Shown one piece after another: positions 34,380 through 46,486 of a stretch of DNA of 64,000 bases (within the stretch, counting starts at the first letter, position 1; the number at the start of each line of letters is the position of its first letter). A model generated the notes under the pieces. The model saw nothing but the letters and a program-made list of their open reading frames with translations, did no database searches and was not told where the DNA came from. Position numbers and translations under genes: made by a program. Origin of the DNA: Larix kaempferi (Eukaryota > Streptophyta > Pinopsida > Pinales > Pinaceae). The stretch is taken from the NCBI GenBank assembly GCA_027924585.1, contig BSBM01000608.1, positions 7,070,501 through 7,134,500 of the forward strand. Direction: 5' to 3'.

Positions 34380-35327
34380 CTACTCATAAATTCCTTAATA
34401 ACCTCAAATAGCTACCAAGTACTCGCCTTGACTTCTGAACTTCTTTGACACTACTACAGTAGTTGCCCCCATCTCCTTCATCAACCATACTGTCTTTGTC
34501 ATCCTTCGACTTACCCATCGGTTTCACTTCATGTCTAAGACTTCGCCAGTCTACCCCTTCCTCCATGCTTTGCTTCCTCCTCAAAATCTGTCGGTGTCGC
34601 AATTCGACAACATGTCAAACTTCGACGCCTTCCGATGCAACCCTGCCATCTGTCGACCTCCAAAATGTCGACTCTCGGCCTTCCTCTCCTTTTGTCGACA
34701 GCATATTGAAATCTTCCTTCTCAACTACTTGGCTTTGACAACCAATATTCCTTCGCACCAATGGCCATTGGCACTCCCCCTGGTCGACTGCTCCTATCAA
34801 TCATCTTCGACTATTTTTCCTAGGCCCCGATGCTCCTACATCGGACTCCCTAGGTGAAAAAGAACTCGATTGCTCCGTCAATATCCTGAACTCTTCTTCG
34901 TAAATCCACATTGCCTCCTACAACTCATCATCTTTCCATCGCACTGAGTATTCTTTCTTTCTCAAACTTCGCGTCCTTACGACTTCGCGCTCCTATAATA
35001 CTTTGGTGATTTCCTCCTTGTGTCAATCTAGAATCTGCACTGTTGAGTTGATGTTACACTCTTCCCCGCTTCCGCTAGTTGAACCTTCTTCAAACTTGTA
35101 CAGATCTAAGACATTGAATGTTCGTGAAATTCTCAATTCCTTCAGCAGCTCCAACACATAAGCATTGTCTGAAATCTTCTTCAGAATATTACATGGTCTA
35201 GTCTTCTTCAGCATCAACTTGTTGTATGTTCTTGTCGGAAATATCTCCTTCCGCAAATGTGCATAGACTAAGTCTCCTTTGCTGAACGACTGTAGCCTCT
35301 TCTTTCTGTCGGCTCTCAACTTGTATG
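34380..35327 (-). pseudogene. E7 gypsy integrase C terminus and chromodomain-like tail
   Basis: On the minus strand, from 35319, the frame encodes LRADRKKRLQSFSKGDLVYA and later NILKKISDNAYVLELL and FNVLDLYKFEEGS, the C-terminal GPY/F-like region of a gypsy integrase. Beyond a stop at 35023, about 34990-34840 encodes EREVVRTRS...KKEYSVRWKDDE...AMWIYEEE, which matches a retroelement chromodomain in shape (VRWK...E..W..EE). It is broken by stops. The upstream half of the element lies at 42099-44023, beyond E8. Confidence 0.7.
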
Positions 35328-35828
35328 TGTTGAATATTGTAACTTCTAAGAATATTATATTTGTACATTATTATTCCAGAGATGTTTTATCCCTCCGAGG
35401 TGACTCTATTATATATCCGGAGATGTTTATTTCTCCGATAGTTTGTGGTAACTAGGGTTATTAGACCCACCATGTGGGGGTCAGCCTTGAGTTTATATTT
35501 TAGGGGTTATTAGACTTCTCCAGGAGAGGTCAGCCCCATTAGGGATTTTGGTCAGTCAGGAACTAGTATAAATAGAGGAGGAGAGCTCCTCATTTGACAC
35601 ACATCCACAACTCAGAAAGTGGCGCACTTGTGTCTGGGAGGTCTGCATGTGAGGTAGAGAAAAAGGATAAGTCTTGGAGCACATCTTGTATTTTGGTTGA
35701 TCATCTTATTGAGGAAAGATTTGCTGGGTTTTCTACCCTATGAAGGTTTCCCAGGGTAAATTCTGCGTCTATCTTGTGATTATGTTTCATTCATTGATCT
35801 TGCTAGTTTATTTGGTTTAAACTTAACA
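35328..35828 (+). repeat. E8 5' LTR (501 bp)
   Basis: Starts TGTTGAATATTG and ends ACTTAACA. Contains TATAAATA at 35567-35574 followed by GAGAGCTCCTCATTTG, the likely transcript start region. Confidence 0.95.
35567..35574 (+). promoter_or_regulatory. E8 LTR TATA box
   Basis: AGTATAAATAGAGG is conserved in both LTRs, which shows it was under constraint when the element was active. Confidence 0.75.
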
Positions 35829-35840
35829 TGGTATCAGAGC
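35829..35840 (+). other. E8 primer-binding site
   Basis: TGGTATCAGAGC abuts the LTR end with no spacer; initiator-Met type. Confidence 0.95.
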
Positions 35841-36145
35841 TAGCCTGAATAGAACATCTTTCACAAGGTGAAATTATATTTCTCTCTCTCTCCCAAAATT
35901 AGGATTTCTGCAAAAGTTAGTATTTTTGGATTCTAGTTGCATGGCTAAATAGCCCTTCTAAAGATCTATCTTTTGAGACTTGGATCGCGGTTTTTGGTTG
36001 GGTAGAACTCTGGGAAAGTCAAACCCTAGTTTTACCAAAAGTGCGATAAACCAGAAATTCTGTTGCAGATCCAGAAAATTGAAAAGTTAAAGTTTCCGGG
36101 TAAGTACTACTCTATCTCTTATCTCTTGGACTCACCCAAGAGAAT

Positions 36146-39100
36146 ATGGCTCCAAACACTAAGCTTGAAGACAAGCTAGAAGGTATAGAGAATTTTTGGG
36201 CATGGAAATACAGAATTGGTCTCATTCTTGAAGAAAACGATCTTGCTCATTATATCAAGGATGAAGTTGCAGAACCTGAATAAGATGAAGCCAAAGAGAA
36301 GCATAGGAAGGATTTGATTAAGGCAAAGAGAATCATAACTGATTCTATTAAAGACCACTTGATTCCCCAAGTGGCTTCCAAGAAGACTCCAAAGGAAATG
36401 TATGATGCCCTAGGAAGAATGTATGAAGGAAAGAACATCAATAGGAAGATGAACCTAAGAACTCAGTTAAAGAGTACCAAGATGCACAAAGGAGAATCCA
36501 TTCAAGACTACTTCTCAAGGGTCTCCCAAATCAAGGAGAAACTAGATGCCATTGGTGATACTCTTGATGAAGATGAACTTGTGATGATAGCTCTAAATGG
36601 TCTCACTAGACCTTGGGAGTCATTCATACAAACTATGTGTGCCATAAAAGAAAGTATGAAGTTTGATGTAGTTTGGGAGGATTGTGTACAAGAAGAGGCT
36701 AGGGTTGCAAACAGACAAGCCTTGCTCAAAGAAGATGACCAAGCCTTGGCCACCCACACCAAGAGAAGAAGGAATCAATCCTACTCCAAAATGGATAGTC
36801 ACAAGGAGTCTCATTCTCCACATAGATTTCAAAAGAAAAGAGGAACTAATCAAAGAAGAGATTACTCCTCTTTCCAATGTTTTTCTTGTCACAAAATAGG
36901 ACACCTTGCTAGAGATTGTCCTCTAAATAAGAAAAAGGGTTCTGATTACAAAATACATCAAGCACATCTTGCAAAAGATGATAGTGAAGAAGAAGTAGAA
37001 GAGGAAGAAAGGCCTCACAATAAAAGACCTAGAAGTGAAGAAGAAGAAGAAGAAAGGACATTCTTCAAGAGAAGATCTAGGAGAAATGAAGAAGAAGATG
37101 CAGAAGAATATGTTCTATTCTCCGCACTCTCTGGATCTATAACTCCTGGAGAAGATACATGGCTTATTGACAGTGGTGCTTCAAAGCACATGACAGGTCA
37201 GAAAAAGACTCTCTCAAGACTTGAAGAAAAGACCTCTCCACAAAAGGTATCTCTAGGAGATGACTTTCAATATCCCATCAAGGGAATTGGTGAAGCAAGC
37301 TACAAGCTTGATTCTGGTACCCCCATGAAAATGAAAGAAATATTGTATGTACCAGGATTGAAGAAGAACTTGTTATCCATCTCAGCATTGGATAAGAAAG
37401 GCTATAGGGTTGCATTCATTGATGGACAAGTATTAATGTGGTCCAAAGGAAAATCTATCAAGGATGCAATTATCATTGGTGAAGAAGAAGGAGGTTTGTA
37501 CAAGCTTAAGGGCCATCCAGAAGCTTCTCTTGTACATGAAACCATTAGCCCAAATGAGATATGGCATAGGAGACTTGCTCACATTAACTACAAGGCACTA
37601 CCTTATGTAAGCAAGGTAGTCATAGGTTTGCCAGACTTAAAGATTGATCATGATGGAAAATGCAAAAGATGTGCAAAAGGGAAGAATATCAAGAACCCAT
37701 TTCCTAGGAGTGAAACAAAGACTTAAAGTACCTTGGAGTTAATACACTCTGATGTATGTGGACCAATGCCCTCCACATCTTTGAGTGGATATGAATACTA
37801 TGTCACATTCATTGATGACTATTCAAGGAAAACTTGGATATTCTTTCTAAAAGGTAAGAATGAAGTCCCTGGAAAATTCAAAGAGTTCAAGGCCTTAATA
37901 GAAAATCTTTCAGAAAAGAAAATCAAGATTCTCAGAACAGATAATGGTGGAGAATATACTTCAAAGGAATTTGAAGACCTTTGTAGAGAAGCTGGAATCA
38001 AGAGGGAACCAACCACTCCCTACAATCCCCAACAAAATGGGGTTGCTGAAAGAAAGAATAGAACTATCATGGAAGCTGTAAAGACTATGATACATGATCA
38101 AGATCTTCCCATGTATCTATGGGCTGAAGCAGCGAGGACAGCTGTCTATGTACAAAATAGACTTTCTCATAGTGCTCTTGAATTTAAGACTCCAGAAGAA
38201 GTGTTCACAGGAAAGAAGCCTGAGGTAAGTCATCTCAAAATATTTGGATGTCCTGTGTATATTCACATTCCAAAAGAAAAGCGAACCAAGTTGGATCCCT
38301 CTGGTAAGAAAGGAATATTTGTTGGATATTGTGAAACATCCAAAACTTTCAGAATTTACATACCTGGTTTTCATCATATGGAGATAAGTAGAGATGTAAC
38401 ATTTGATGAAGAAGCAGCTACCAAGAAATCTAGGAAGTGCCAACTTGAAGAAATCTATGAAGAAGATACACCTCCTAGAGTCACAGAAGCTATACCCATC
38501 CTTGAAGATGATACACCAGAAGACCATGACATGATAAAACCTCAAGAACCCCCCATTACAAATCTATCTAGAAAAAGAAGACCAGCATGGGCTAGAGACA
38601 TTATTCAAGGAGCTGAAAAATATGGAGCTCCTAAAGGTTCCATTAGAGAAAGGAAGAAACCCAAGTTAGTATCTAACTATGTGGCCTTAATGTGTGATCT
38701 TGTGGATCATCAACCCACCAGCTATGAGGAGGCAGCTCAGAAGAAAGAATGGGTAGAAGCTATGATAAAAGAGTACCAATCAATAATGAAAATTGATGTT
38801 TGGGATATAGTTCCCAAACCAAAGGATAAAAGTGTGGTCTCTTCCAAATGGATATTCAAGATAAAACATGCTGCAGATGGTAGCATTGAAAATATAAGGC
38901 AATATTTGTAGCCAGAAGATTCTCTCAAAAGGAGGGAATAGACTATGAAGAAACATTTGCACCAGTTGCTAGGTACACTTCAATTAGAACTATCATGGCT
39001 CTTGCATCTATGATGAAGTGGAAGTTACACCAATGGATGTTAAAACAACCTTCCTGAATGGTTTCATTGAAGAAGAAGTGTACATAGAACAACCACAAGG

Positions 39101-40253
39101 ATTTGAGGTTAAAGATGGAAGAACACATGTATGCAAGCTGAAAAAGGCTTTGTATGGATTGAAACAAGCTCCCAGAGCTTGGTACGGAAGGATTGACAGT
39201 TTCTTAACAAGCATGGGTTTTACCAAGAGTAAAGCTGATCCAAATCTTTATCTCAAGGTTATGGATGATGAACCTGTTATTTTACTATTGTATGTAGATG
39301 ATCTATTTCTAACAGGAAATGAGAACCAAATTATCGAATTTAAGAAGAAGCTTTCTTCAGAATTTGAAATGAAGGATCTGGGATTAATGCACTACTTCTT
39401 AGGTCTAGGAGTATGGAAAGAACCAAAAGGAATCTTTTTAAATCAAGGTAAGTATGCTGTGGGGATTTTGAAAAGATTTGATATGTTGGAGTGTAAGGCC
39501 ATGGTTACTTCCATGGACTCCAACTTGAAGTTATTAGTTGATGACTCATCAGAATTAGTGGATGTAAGTCTATATAGACAAATCATTGGGTCATTGATGT
39601 ATTTAACAAATACCAGACCAGATATATGCTTTGTTGTAAATACCCTAAGTCAATATCTAGTAGAACCAAGGAAGGTTCACCTAATAGCTGCAAAGCATGT
39701 AATGAGGTATCTAAAAGGTACTTTAGATTTTGGTCTTTACTACCTTGGAAATCATGAACTCAGATTACATGGTTACTCAGACTCCGATTGGGCAGGAAGT
39801 GTTTCATACAGGAAGAGTACATCGGGTGGATGTTATGGACTTGGATCTGCCATGATCTCTTGATTCAGCAAGAAACAATCCAGTTTGGCTCTCAGTACTA
39901 CTGAAGCAGAATATATAGCTGCCTGCTCTGCCAGCTGTGAAGCAGTATGGCTTCAGAAACTACTATCTGGAGTATTTGACTTAGAAATGGATCCCACTGT
40001 GATTATGTGTGACAATCAAACTTGTATCAAGATGACATAAAATCTTGTATTCCATGATAAGTCAAAACGCATAGAGATCCGATACTTTTATATACGAGAT
40101 ATGGTGCAGAGAGGAGCTATTAAGCTTGAGTATGTGAGCACTGACGATCAAATTGATGATATTTTGACCAAACGTCTATCTCCAGTGAAATTTGAATACT
40201 TTCGAGACAAGCTTGGTGTAGTTCAAAAGGACCCTCCTCGAAAGAGGGAGTAG
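36146..40253 (+). pseudogene. E8 copia gag-pol polyprotein, inactivated
   Basis: Starts ATGGCTCCAAACACTAAGC. Gag with CCHC knuckle CFSCHKIGHLARDC near 36880; protease WLIDSGASKHMTG near 37160; pre-integrase WHRRLAHINY; integrase with DNGGEYTS and NGVAERKNRTI (37733-38400); reverse transcriptase KTTFLNGFIEEEVYIEQPQG and LLLYVDDLFLTG near 39290; RNase H with YRKSTSGG in place of the usual DRKSTSG, ending EYFRDKLGV. Inactivating lesions: TAA at 36281 and 37724, a frameshift near 38893, another near 39030, TGA at 39861 and TAA at 40038; the terminal TAG is at 40251. Six lesions and 5 percent LTR divergence give a consistent picture of an old copy. Confidence 0.93.
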
Positions 40254-40411
40254 TGTAGTCACTGATGATGAGATTGCCTCATCGATAGCTAGGTCAATGA
40301 TGTGGATACCTGTTTACTACACTTGGATACTTAGATCACTTAGACTTAGGACTCTTATACTTAGAATACTTATTTTCTTTTACTTACTTTTACTTTATAT
40401 GCTTTTGATGA

Positions 40412-40770
40412 TACTTGTATTGGTGTGGATACTTGTATTGATGATGTGTATACTTGTATTGGTGTGGATACTTGTATTGATGATGTGCATACTTGTATTG
40501 GTGTGGATACTTGTATCGATGATGTGTATACTTGTATTGGTGAGGATACATGCTTTTGATTGTATATGTATTGGTGAGGATACATGCTTTTGATGATATA
40601 TGTATTGATGAGAATACATGTTTTATTGATGTATTGATGAGGATACGTGTTTTGTTGATGTATCGATGAGAATACATGTTTTATTGATGTATCGATGAGG
40701 ATACATGTCTTGTTGATGTATTGATGAGGATACATGTTTTGATGATATCTGTATTGATAAAGATACAGGT
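40412..40770 (+). repeat. E8 3' array 1 (39-bp units, then shorter related units)
   Basis: TACTTGTATTGGTGTGGATA starts at 40412, 40451 and 40490, a 39-bp period. It then grades into units of about 35 bp carrying GATACATG and TGTATTGATGAGG. Minus-strand frames rich in His, Tyr and Gln here are repeat artefacts. Confidence 0.9.
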
Positions 40771-40856
40771 GGGGATTGTATCATCCCTGAACTTCGGTCC
40801 CTTGAATTGATCCGTAGATGTATGGTCTCCGTGAATGAAGTCCTTAGTGGACTGAT

Positions 40857-41081
40857 GGGGATTGCATCATCCCGAAACCACTAGTTCAAAATGTACGTGA
40901 TGGGGATTGTATCATCCCGGAACCACTAGTTCAAAATGTACGTGATGGGGATTGCATCATCCCGGAACCACTAGTTCAAAATGTACTTGATGGGGATTGC
41001 ATCATCCCAAAACCACTAGTTCAAAATGTACGTGATGGGGATTGCATCATCCCGGAACCACTAGTTCAAAATGTACATGAT
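40857..41081 (+). repeat. E8 3' array 2 (five 45-bp units)
   Basis: GGGGATTGCATCATCCC starts at 40857, 40902, 40947, 40992 and 41037, exactly every 45 bp. Related longer units with the same head lie on both sides (about 40772 and 41082-41240). The head GGGGAT...ATCATCCC is partly self-complementary. Confidence 0.93.
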
Positions 41082-41330
41082 GGGGATTATATCATCCCCG
41101 GACTTCGGTCCCTAAATTGACCCGTAGACAGATGTCTCCGAGAAGTGGTCCCTAGTGGACGAAAGGGGATTGTATCATCCCCGGACTTCGGTCCCTGAAT
41201 TGATCCGTAGACATGTGTCTCCAAGAAAGTGGTCCTTAGATTTTGTCTAAGTTGGCGAGTGGGCTGTATCATCCCTAGACATGTTATGGTGTCTTAAATG
41301 GATCATGTGTATTGCAGGGTATGCTGCTAT

Positions 41331-41445
41331 GATGCTGATGATCATGTGATGACGATGCTGATGATCGTGTGATGACGATGCTAATGATCGTGTGATGACG
41401 ATGTGGATGATCGTGTGATGACGATGCTGATGATCGTATGACAAC
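41331..41445 (+). repeat. E8 3' array 3 (five 23-bp units)
   Basis: GATGCTGATGATCGTGTGATGAC-like units repeat every 23 bp from 41331; internal similarity to TGATGA words suggests growth by slippage. Confidence 0.9.
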
Positions 41446-41586
41446 GATGATGTTGATGTTCTAGTAACTAGTTAAGTTACTGATGATTATGTATTAAAGA
41501 AAGCTTCCGATGATATACAGATGTATCATGTGTGATGTAGACGATGACTCCTTGCTCCTACAGATGTTGTTATAATATCCTTCTCG

Positions 41587-41597
41587 TTAAGGGGGAG
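41587..41597 (+). other. E8 polypurine tract
   Basis: TTAAGGGGGAG directly before the 3' LTR; the standard plus-strand priming site. Confidence 0.9.
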
Positions 41598-42098
41598 TGT
41601 TGAATATTGTAACTTCTAAGAATATTATATTTGTACATTATTATTCTGGAGATGTTTTATCCCTCCGAGGTGACTCTATTATATATCCGGAGATGTTTAT
41701 TCCTTCGATGGTTTGTGGTAACTAGCATTATTAGACCCACCATGGGGGGATCGGCCCTGAGTTTATATTTTAGGGGTTATTAGACTTCTCCAGGAGAGGT
41801 CGGCCCCATTAGGGATTTTGGTCAGTCGGGAACTAGTATAAATAGAGGAGGAGAGCTCCTCATTTGACACACTTCCACAACTCATAAAGTGGCACACTTG
41901 TGTCTGGGAGGTCTACATGTGAGGTAGAGAAGAAGGACAAGTCTTGGAGCACATCTTGTATTTTGGTTGATCATCTTATTGAGGAAAGCTTTGCTGGGTT
42001 TTCTACCCCATGAGGGTTTCCCAGGGTAAATTCTGTGTCTATCTTGTGATTATGTTTCATTCAGTGATCTTGCTAGTTTATTTGGTTTAAAATTAACA
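41598..42098 (+). repeat. E8 3' LTR (501 bp)
   Basis: Same ends and length as the 5' LTR; about 25 mismatches by eye. Followed by target copy GTATG, after which the E7 integrase frame resumes. Confidence 0.95.
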
Positions 42099-44023
42099 GT
42101 ATGTCGCATTGCTCCTTTTGAAGTGCTTTCATACATACTCATGCCCTTCTTTCGTATGCTCTGCGAATGATTATGCATCTTCACTTTTCCTGATTTCTGT
42201 CGCTGACTCCACCAAATATACCACTCCATGTGGGATTCATCCTTGAACAATCTGGAATGGGATCAAACCTGTCAACCGATTAACATAATTTTCTTACATG
42301 AAGTCTGCTTATGCCAACACGTTCTCCCACTGCTTGGGTATGTCAGTTGTCAAACATCTCAGAAGGTTTCCCAAACTTCTGTTCACCACCTCGGTCTTTC
42401 CATCTGTCTGTGGATGATATGTTGAGCTAAACTGTAACCTCATGTTCAGTTTCTTCCATAGGGTTCTCCACAAATGACCCATAAACTTGGTATATCTATC
42501 CGAAATTATACTCTTCAAAAACCCATGCAATCTGACTAACTCCTTGAATAATAGTACAACAACGCTTTTGGAATAACTTGTATTCCGACACAGAATAAAG
42601 TGTGCCATCTTCGAAAATCTGTCGACTACAACAAAGATTGAGTCACTTCCCTGATGTGTCTTCAAAAATCCTAGCACAAAATCCATGCTCAGGTGCTCCC
42701 ATGGGGTATTTGGCACTAGTAATGGCATATACAACCCTGTATTCTAACTTCTTCCTTTTTCTAACTGGAAAACTCGACACTGTCGTACCCACCTACCGAC
42801 ATCTGTCATCATTCGTCGCCAATAATAATTTTCTTCGACCAACACCTTGGTTTTTTCCATGCCAAAATGACCTGCTAATCCACTGTTGTGCAGTTCTCGA
42901 ATTATGTTCTCTCTTACGAATCCTTTGGGATTACACAACTATTGTACCCTGGATAGCTATCCCTCTTGGATGAAATAATCCAAGTATGGAGCTATGTCGA
43001 CACTCCATGATTCACGACAAGCCTTCCATGCTTTCGCAAAATCCTTGTCGGTCGCATACTCTATCTTCACCGACTCTATTCATCGTGTTCAGCAATGCAA
43101 CTCTTCGACTCAGCACGTCGAAAACCTTATTCGACTTGCCTGACTTATGTCGCACCATGAAGGTATATCCCTGTAGGAACTCGACCCGTTTCATGTGCCG
43201 TTGATTTAACTTTGACTGAGTACTCAAGTACCTCAGTGCTTTGTGATCTGTGTACAACACAAATTCCTTGAGCAACAAATAATGCCTCCACTTCTTCAAT
43301 GCTTGGACAATCACATAGAAATCCTCTTCATAGACCAAATATTTTTGTTTCGCATTATACAACTTCTCACTAAAGAATGCAATTGGTTGGCCTTCCTGGC
43401 TCAACATTGCTCCAATTTCCATTCCACTCGCGTCGCAATCGACTTGGAAAACTTTGTCGAAATCTGGGAGCACTAACACTGGGCTCTCAGTCACCTTTTC
43501 TTTGAAATTGTTGCAATATTTCTGGGCAGCTTCTGTCCACTTGAACTCCCCTTTCTTCATGCACTTTGTCAAAGGTGCACATATCCGACTGAATCCCCTG
43601 ATGAACTTCCTGTAGAAACTGACAAGTCCATGGAAAATTCGCACTCCAGTCGTGCTTGTCGGTTCTGGCCAATACAATATAGCCTTCACCTTCTCTGGGT
43701 CTATCGCTAACCCTTTACCCGAGATAACAAATCCCAGGTATATCAACTCTTCCTTCATGAAGAAGCATTTCTGCAAATTCACCATCAACTTCTCTTCTTG
43801 CAGCTTTCACAATACTTGTCGAATGTGCTCCGAGTGCTCTATCTTGGTTCGAATGAAAATGAGAATGTCGTCTAGGTACACTACGACAAACTTTCCCAAG
43901 AATGGATTCAGTACTTAATTCATCAACCGCATGAATGTACTGGGTGCATTAGTCAATCCAAATGGCATGACTAACCACTCATATAGTCCTTCCTTCGTCT
44001 TAAAGGTTGTTTTCCATTCATCT
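42099..44023 (-). pseudogene. E7 gypsy reverse transcriptase, RNase H and integrase
   Basis: Minus strand in order: reverse transcriptase from 44020 ([17 protein letters not shown]; active site VVYLDDIL near 43880); LGFVISGKGLAIDPEKV; RNase H (FQVDCDASGMEIGAMLSQEG, LYTDHKALRYLS); the integrase zinc-binding region (ELHNSGLAGHFGMEKT, then QCRVF where the last Cys is Phe); integrase core (SMDFVLGFLKTHQGSDSIFV, YHPQTDGKTEVVNR). Stops and frameshifts occur throughout. It is cut on the right by the CACTA-like end at 44024 and on the left by E8. Confidence 0.85.
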
Positions 44024-44992
44024 CACTACTACATTTTTGGACTTTACGGGGGCTTGTCTTCCACCCGCAAAAGTGACCTAGGGGGGAGGGGTTTGGCTTT
44101 GGGGGCGGTTTTTCCAAAACCACCCCCAAAGGCACCGATGTTAAAATTTTTTCCCTTTAAGAGCGGTTTTTGACGAGATTGGAACCGCCCCCAAAAGTGA
44201 CTTTTGGCGGCGGTTTGTGACCCCCCTCGTAGAGGTCTACGGAGGCGGTTTTAAACCCCCCTCCTAGACCCCTTCATAGAGACCAGCAAGAGTGGTTTTG
44301 AACCCCCTTCATAAAGACCTACGAGGGCAGTTGTGAACCCCCCTCATGATCCCCCTCATACAAACCTATAGGGGCGGTTTGGAACCCCCCTCATAAAGGA
44401 CTATAGGAGTGGTTTAAACCCCCCCCGTAGAGGTCGATAGGAGCGGTTGTGAACCCCCCTCATATAGTCTTATAGGGGCGGTTTGGAACCCCCCTTATAG
44501 AGGCCTATAGGGGCAGTTTAGAACCCCCCTCATAGAGGCTTATAGGGGTGGTTTTGAACCCCCCTCGTAGAGGCCTATAGAGGAAGTTTGAAACCCCCCT
44601 CGTAGAGGCCTATAGGGATGGTTTGGAACCCCCCCTAAACGTGACTTTTAGGGGCAGTTGTAAACCCCCTCATAGACACCTATGGGGGCGGTTCAGAACC
44701 CCCCCTAAAAGTCCTTATTACGAACCTTTGGGGGCAGTTACAAACCCCCCTCATAGGTACCTACAAGGGTGGTTCTAAACCCCCCTCGTTGTAACATACA
44801 AGGGCAATTTCGAAGCCCCCTCATAATGAAATATGAAGGTGGCTTAGAACCTTCCTCATAGTTACATATAAAGGTGGTTTAGAACCCCCCTCGTAGCAAC
44901 ATATAAAGATAGCTTGAAACCCCCTCTATAGCCATAATAAATCATAATCAAATATATTTTATTAAAAATACCAATATTTCAATATCAATAGG
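44024..44992 (+). mobile_element. CACTA-like DNA transposon end with subterminal array
   Basis: CACTACTACATTTTTGG begins at 44024, abruptly ending the E7 reverse-transcriptase frame; the three bases before it are TCT, a candidate 3-bp target copy. It is followed by paired GGGCGGTTT/AACCCCC motifs, as in the subterminal regions of En/Spm (CACTA) elements, where transposase binds. No transposase gene and no opposite end are in view. E9 interrupts the right side. The class call rests on the terminal CACTA word and the repeat style. Confidence 0.55.
44211..44935 (+). repeat. 35-bp tandem array (about 20 units)
   Basis: Units have the form GTTTRGAACCCCCCTCRTAG followed by AGGCYTATAGGGGYG; in the best-kept part (44490-44630) the period is 35 bp. 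Each unit carries an inverted pair, GGGGCGGTT against AACCCCCC. Spacing loosens towards 44900. Confidence 0.85.
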
Positions 44993-46486
44993 TGTTGGAG
45001 CCAAGGTCGCAGCTATGGTAAAAGCTGCGAATTTTGAGGAAAAAGCACGAGTATGGAAGAGAAAGTGCTAAGTTTTGAATAAGCGCCAATTTTGGGACAG
45101 AAGAAGACGGTGCGCAGTATGGTGCCAGATGGAGGAGCTCAGCATAGATTACGGACCGGAAATCGTGGAGCTCGTGCGCACGTCAGAAGGGAATGAAGGT
45201 AGCAGAGTGGAAAGCCCAGCTACCCTAATTAGTGAAGCAATGGAGTAGAGGGCTCAGCTACCCTCGTTTAAGGCTAAGTACAGAAGTTATGGTTGCTCGG
45301 ATCAAGGAGGAGCAACGGACCAAAGCATTGAAGGCGAAGGACGAGGCACCCATACCCGTAAGCTGCGCTGAAATTCATGGAGCCTGCAGGAAGTGGCGAC
45401 ATGACTGCAAGCGGAGCCTACAGTACACCTAGCCATGTGCGTGGTTAGGGTTTTTGGGGATTACTGCTAGGAAAGGCCCACAGTTTTGTAAAGGTGCGAC
45501 CACCATGGCCACCTATATATATGTATAATTGTGAAGGGTAGATGTTAGTTGGTTAGTCAGTTGAGTAGTGAATCAGTTAGCTAAGCCTGCGAGTGAGCTA
45601 TCTAAGATAGTAGACGCTAGAGGTAAGAGGGATCGATCGAGTTGATCATCCTCTGTTACGATATTGTTGACTGTTTTCTACAGTGTTGCTAGGAAACAGG
45701 AGTTAGAACTGGTTAGCAGTGAAGCTAATCCTTGAGTTGCAGACAGTCAGAGTCGACGTCTGAACTATTGTAATCTCTGAAGAGGAAGAGACTAGATCGA
45801 GAGAAGGGCTCCCAGCTGTGTGCGTGGAGTTTCCTGGAAAGATCTAAGGCTGCAGCTGTGTGCGCAGCATATTGTATAAGTCTATCAATTTCTGGTTAAT
45901 GTAAGATACTCCCGTGGACGTGAATTTCCCCGTGGAGGTGGACTTCATAATTCTTCATTGTTGTGATGTGAATAAAGTGATTGCCTGTTTAGTATCTTAA
46001 CAGTATATCCAGGAATGTTGCATTATCTTTGTGAGTGTGTTGAGTAAGCTCTTGAAGTCTTCGAGGATTATAATCATTAAGGGTTGAAGGAATCGGTAAG
46101 ACGCCGTCGCCACGGCGATAGGAGAACGTGTTGTTGTGACGGGCGCGCAAGTGAGCGACGTATAGAATATCGGCGCAGAGGATAATTGGTCCTAGCGCAG
46201 GAGTGGAAGTACCCGCGCAGCTAGGCTGCTGAGCAGGATCTTGAGCGCTGCTTGCACTCCTACTCTGAAGAGGGGTTAGACCTTTACCTTAGAGGAATCG
46301 CTGAGGGAAGAGAGCAGTCTCCGCGTCGCCTGGGTTAAGGAAACCTGATTCCTTAGCCCCCCCCCATAGCCACTTCGGGTGAGACCTCGAGCTGCTGCGC
46401 AGCTCGTTGCCGAGAGGGCCAGTGCGCCAAGGGGTTTTGTTGCTGCGCATCATTAAAACCCGGGTCTGTCCAAAGAGCAGCCAACA
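44993..46486 (+). repeat. E9 5' LTR (1494 bp)
   Basis: Starts TGTTGGAGCCAAGG, ends AAGAGCAGCCAACA. A TATA stretch (CTATATATATG) at 45514-45521 is conserved in the other LTR. Confidence 0.93.
45514..45521 (+). promoter_or_regulatory. E9 LTR TATA box
   Basis: ACCTATATATATGTATAA is present at the matching place in both LTRs. Confidence 0.6.

Larger units (their letters stand above)
35328..42098 (+). mobile_element. E8: complete Ty1/copia element, mutated coding region
   Basis: LTRs 35328-35828 and 41598-42098, each 501 bp, with about 25 differences (about 5 percent). GTATG target duplications lie at 35323-35327 and 42099-42103. The primer-binding site follows the left LTR, and polypurine tract TTAAGGGGGAG precedes the right one. 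The gag-pol region (36146-40253) is followed by an unusual 1.3 kb of tandem arrays before the polypurine tract. Confidence 0.95.
34380..44023 (-). mobile_element. E7: chromodomain-type Ty3/gypsy relic, split by E8
   Basis: The two pol parts (42099-44023 and 34380-35327) join across the E8 target site GTATG, giving the usual order RT, RNase H, integrase, chromodomain. Gag, protease and both LTRs are not seen; the 5' part should lie beyond the CACTA-like insertion on the right. Order and chromodomain place it among the chromoviruses (inference). Confidence 0.78.

Noticed and set aside
34463-34857. Plus-strand Ser/Pro/Thr-rich frames
   Set aside because: They are antisense to the E7 3' region, where the minus strand continues retroelement sequence.
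40370-40735. His/Tyr/Gln/Ile-rich minus-strand frames
   Set aside because: Reverse complement of the 39-bp minisatellite in E8.
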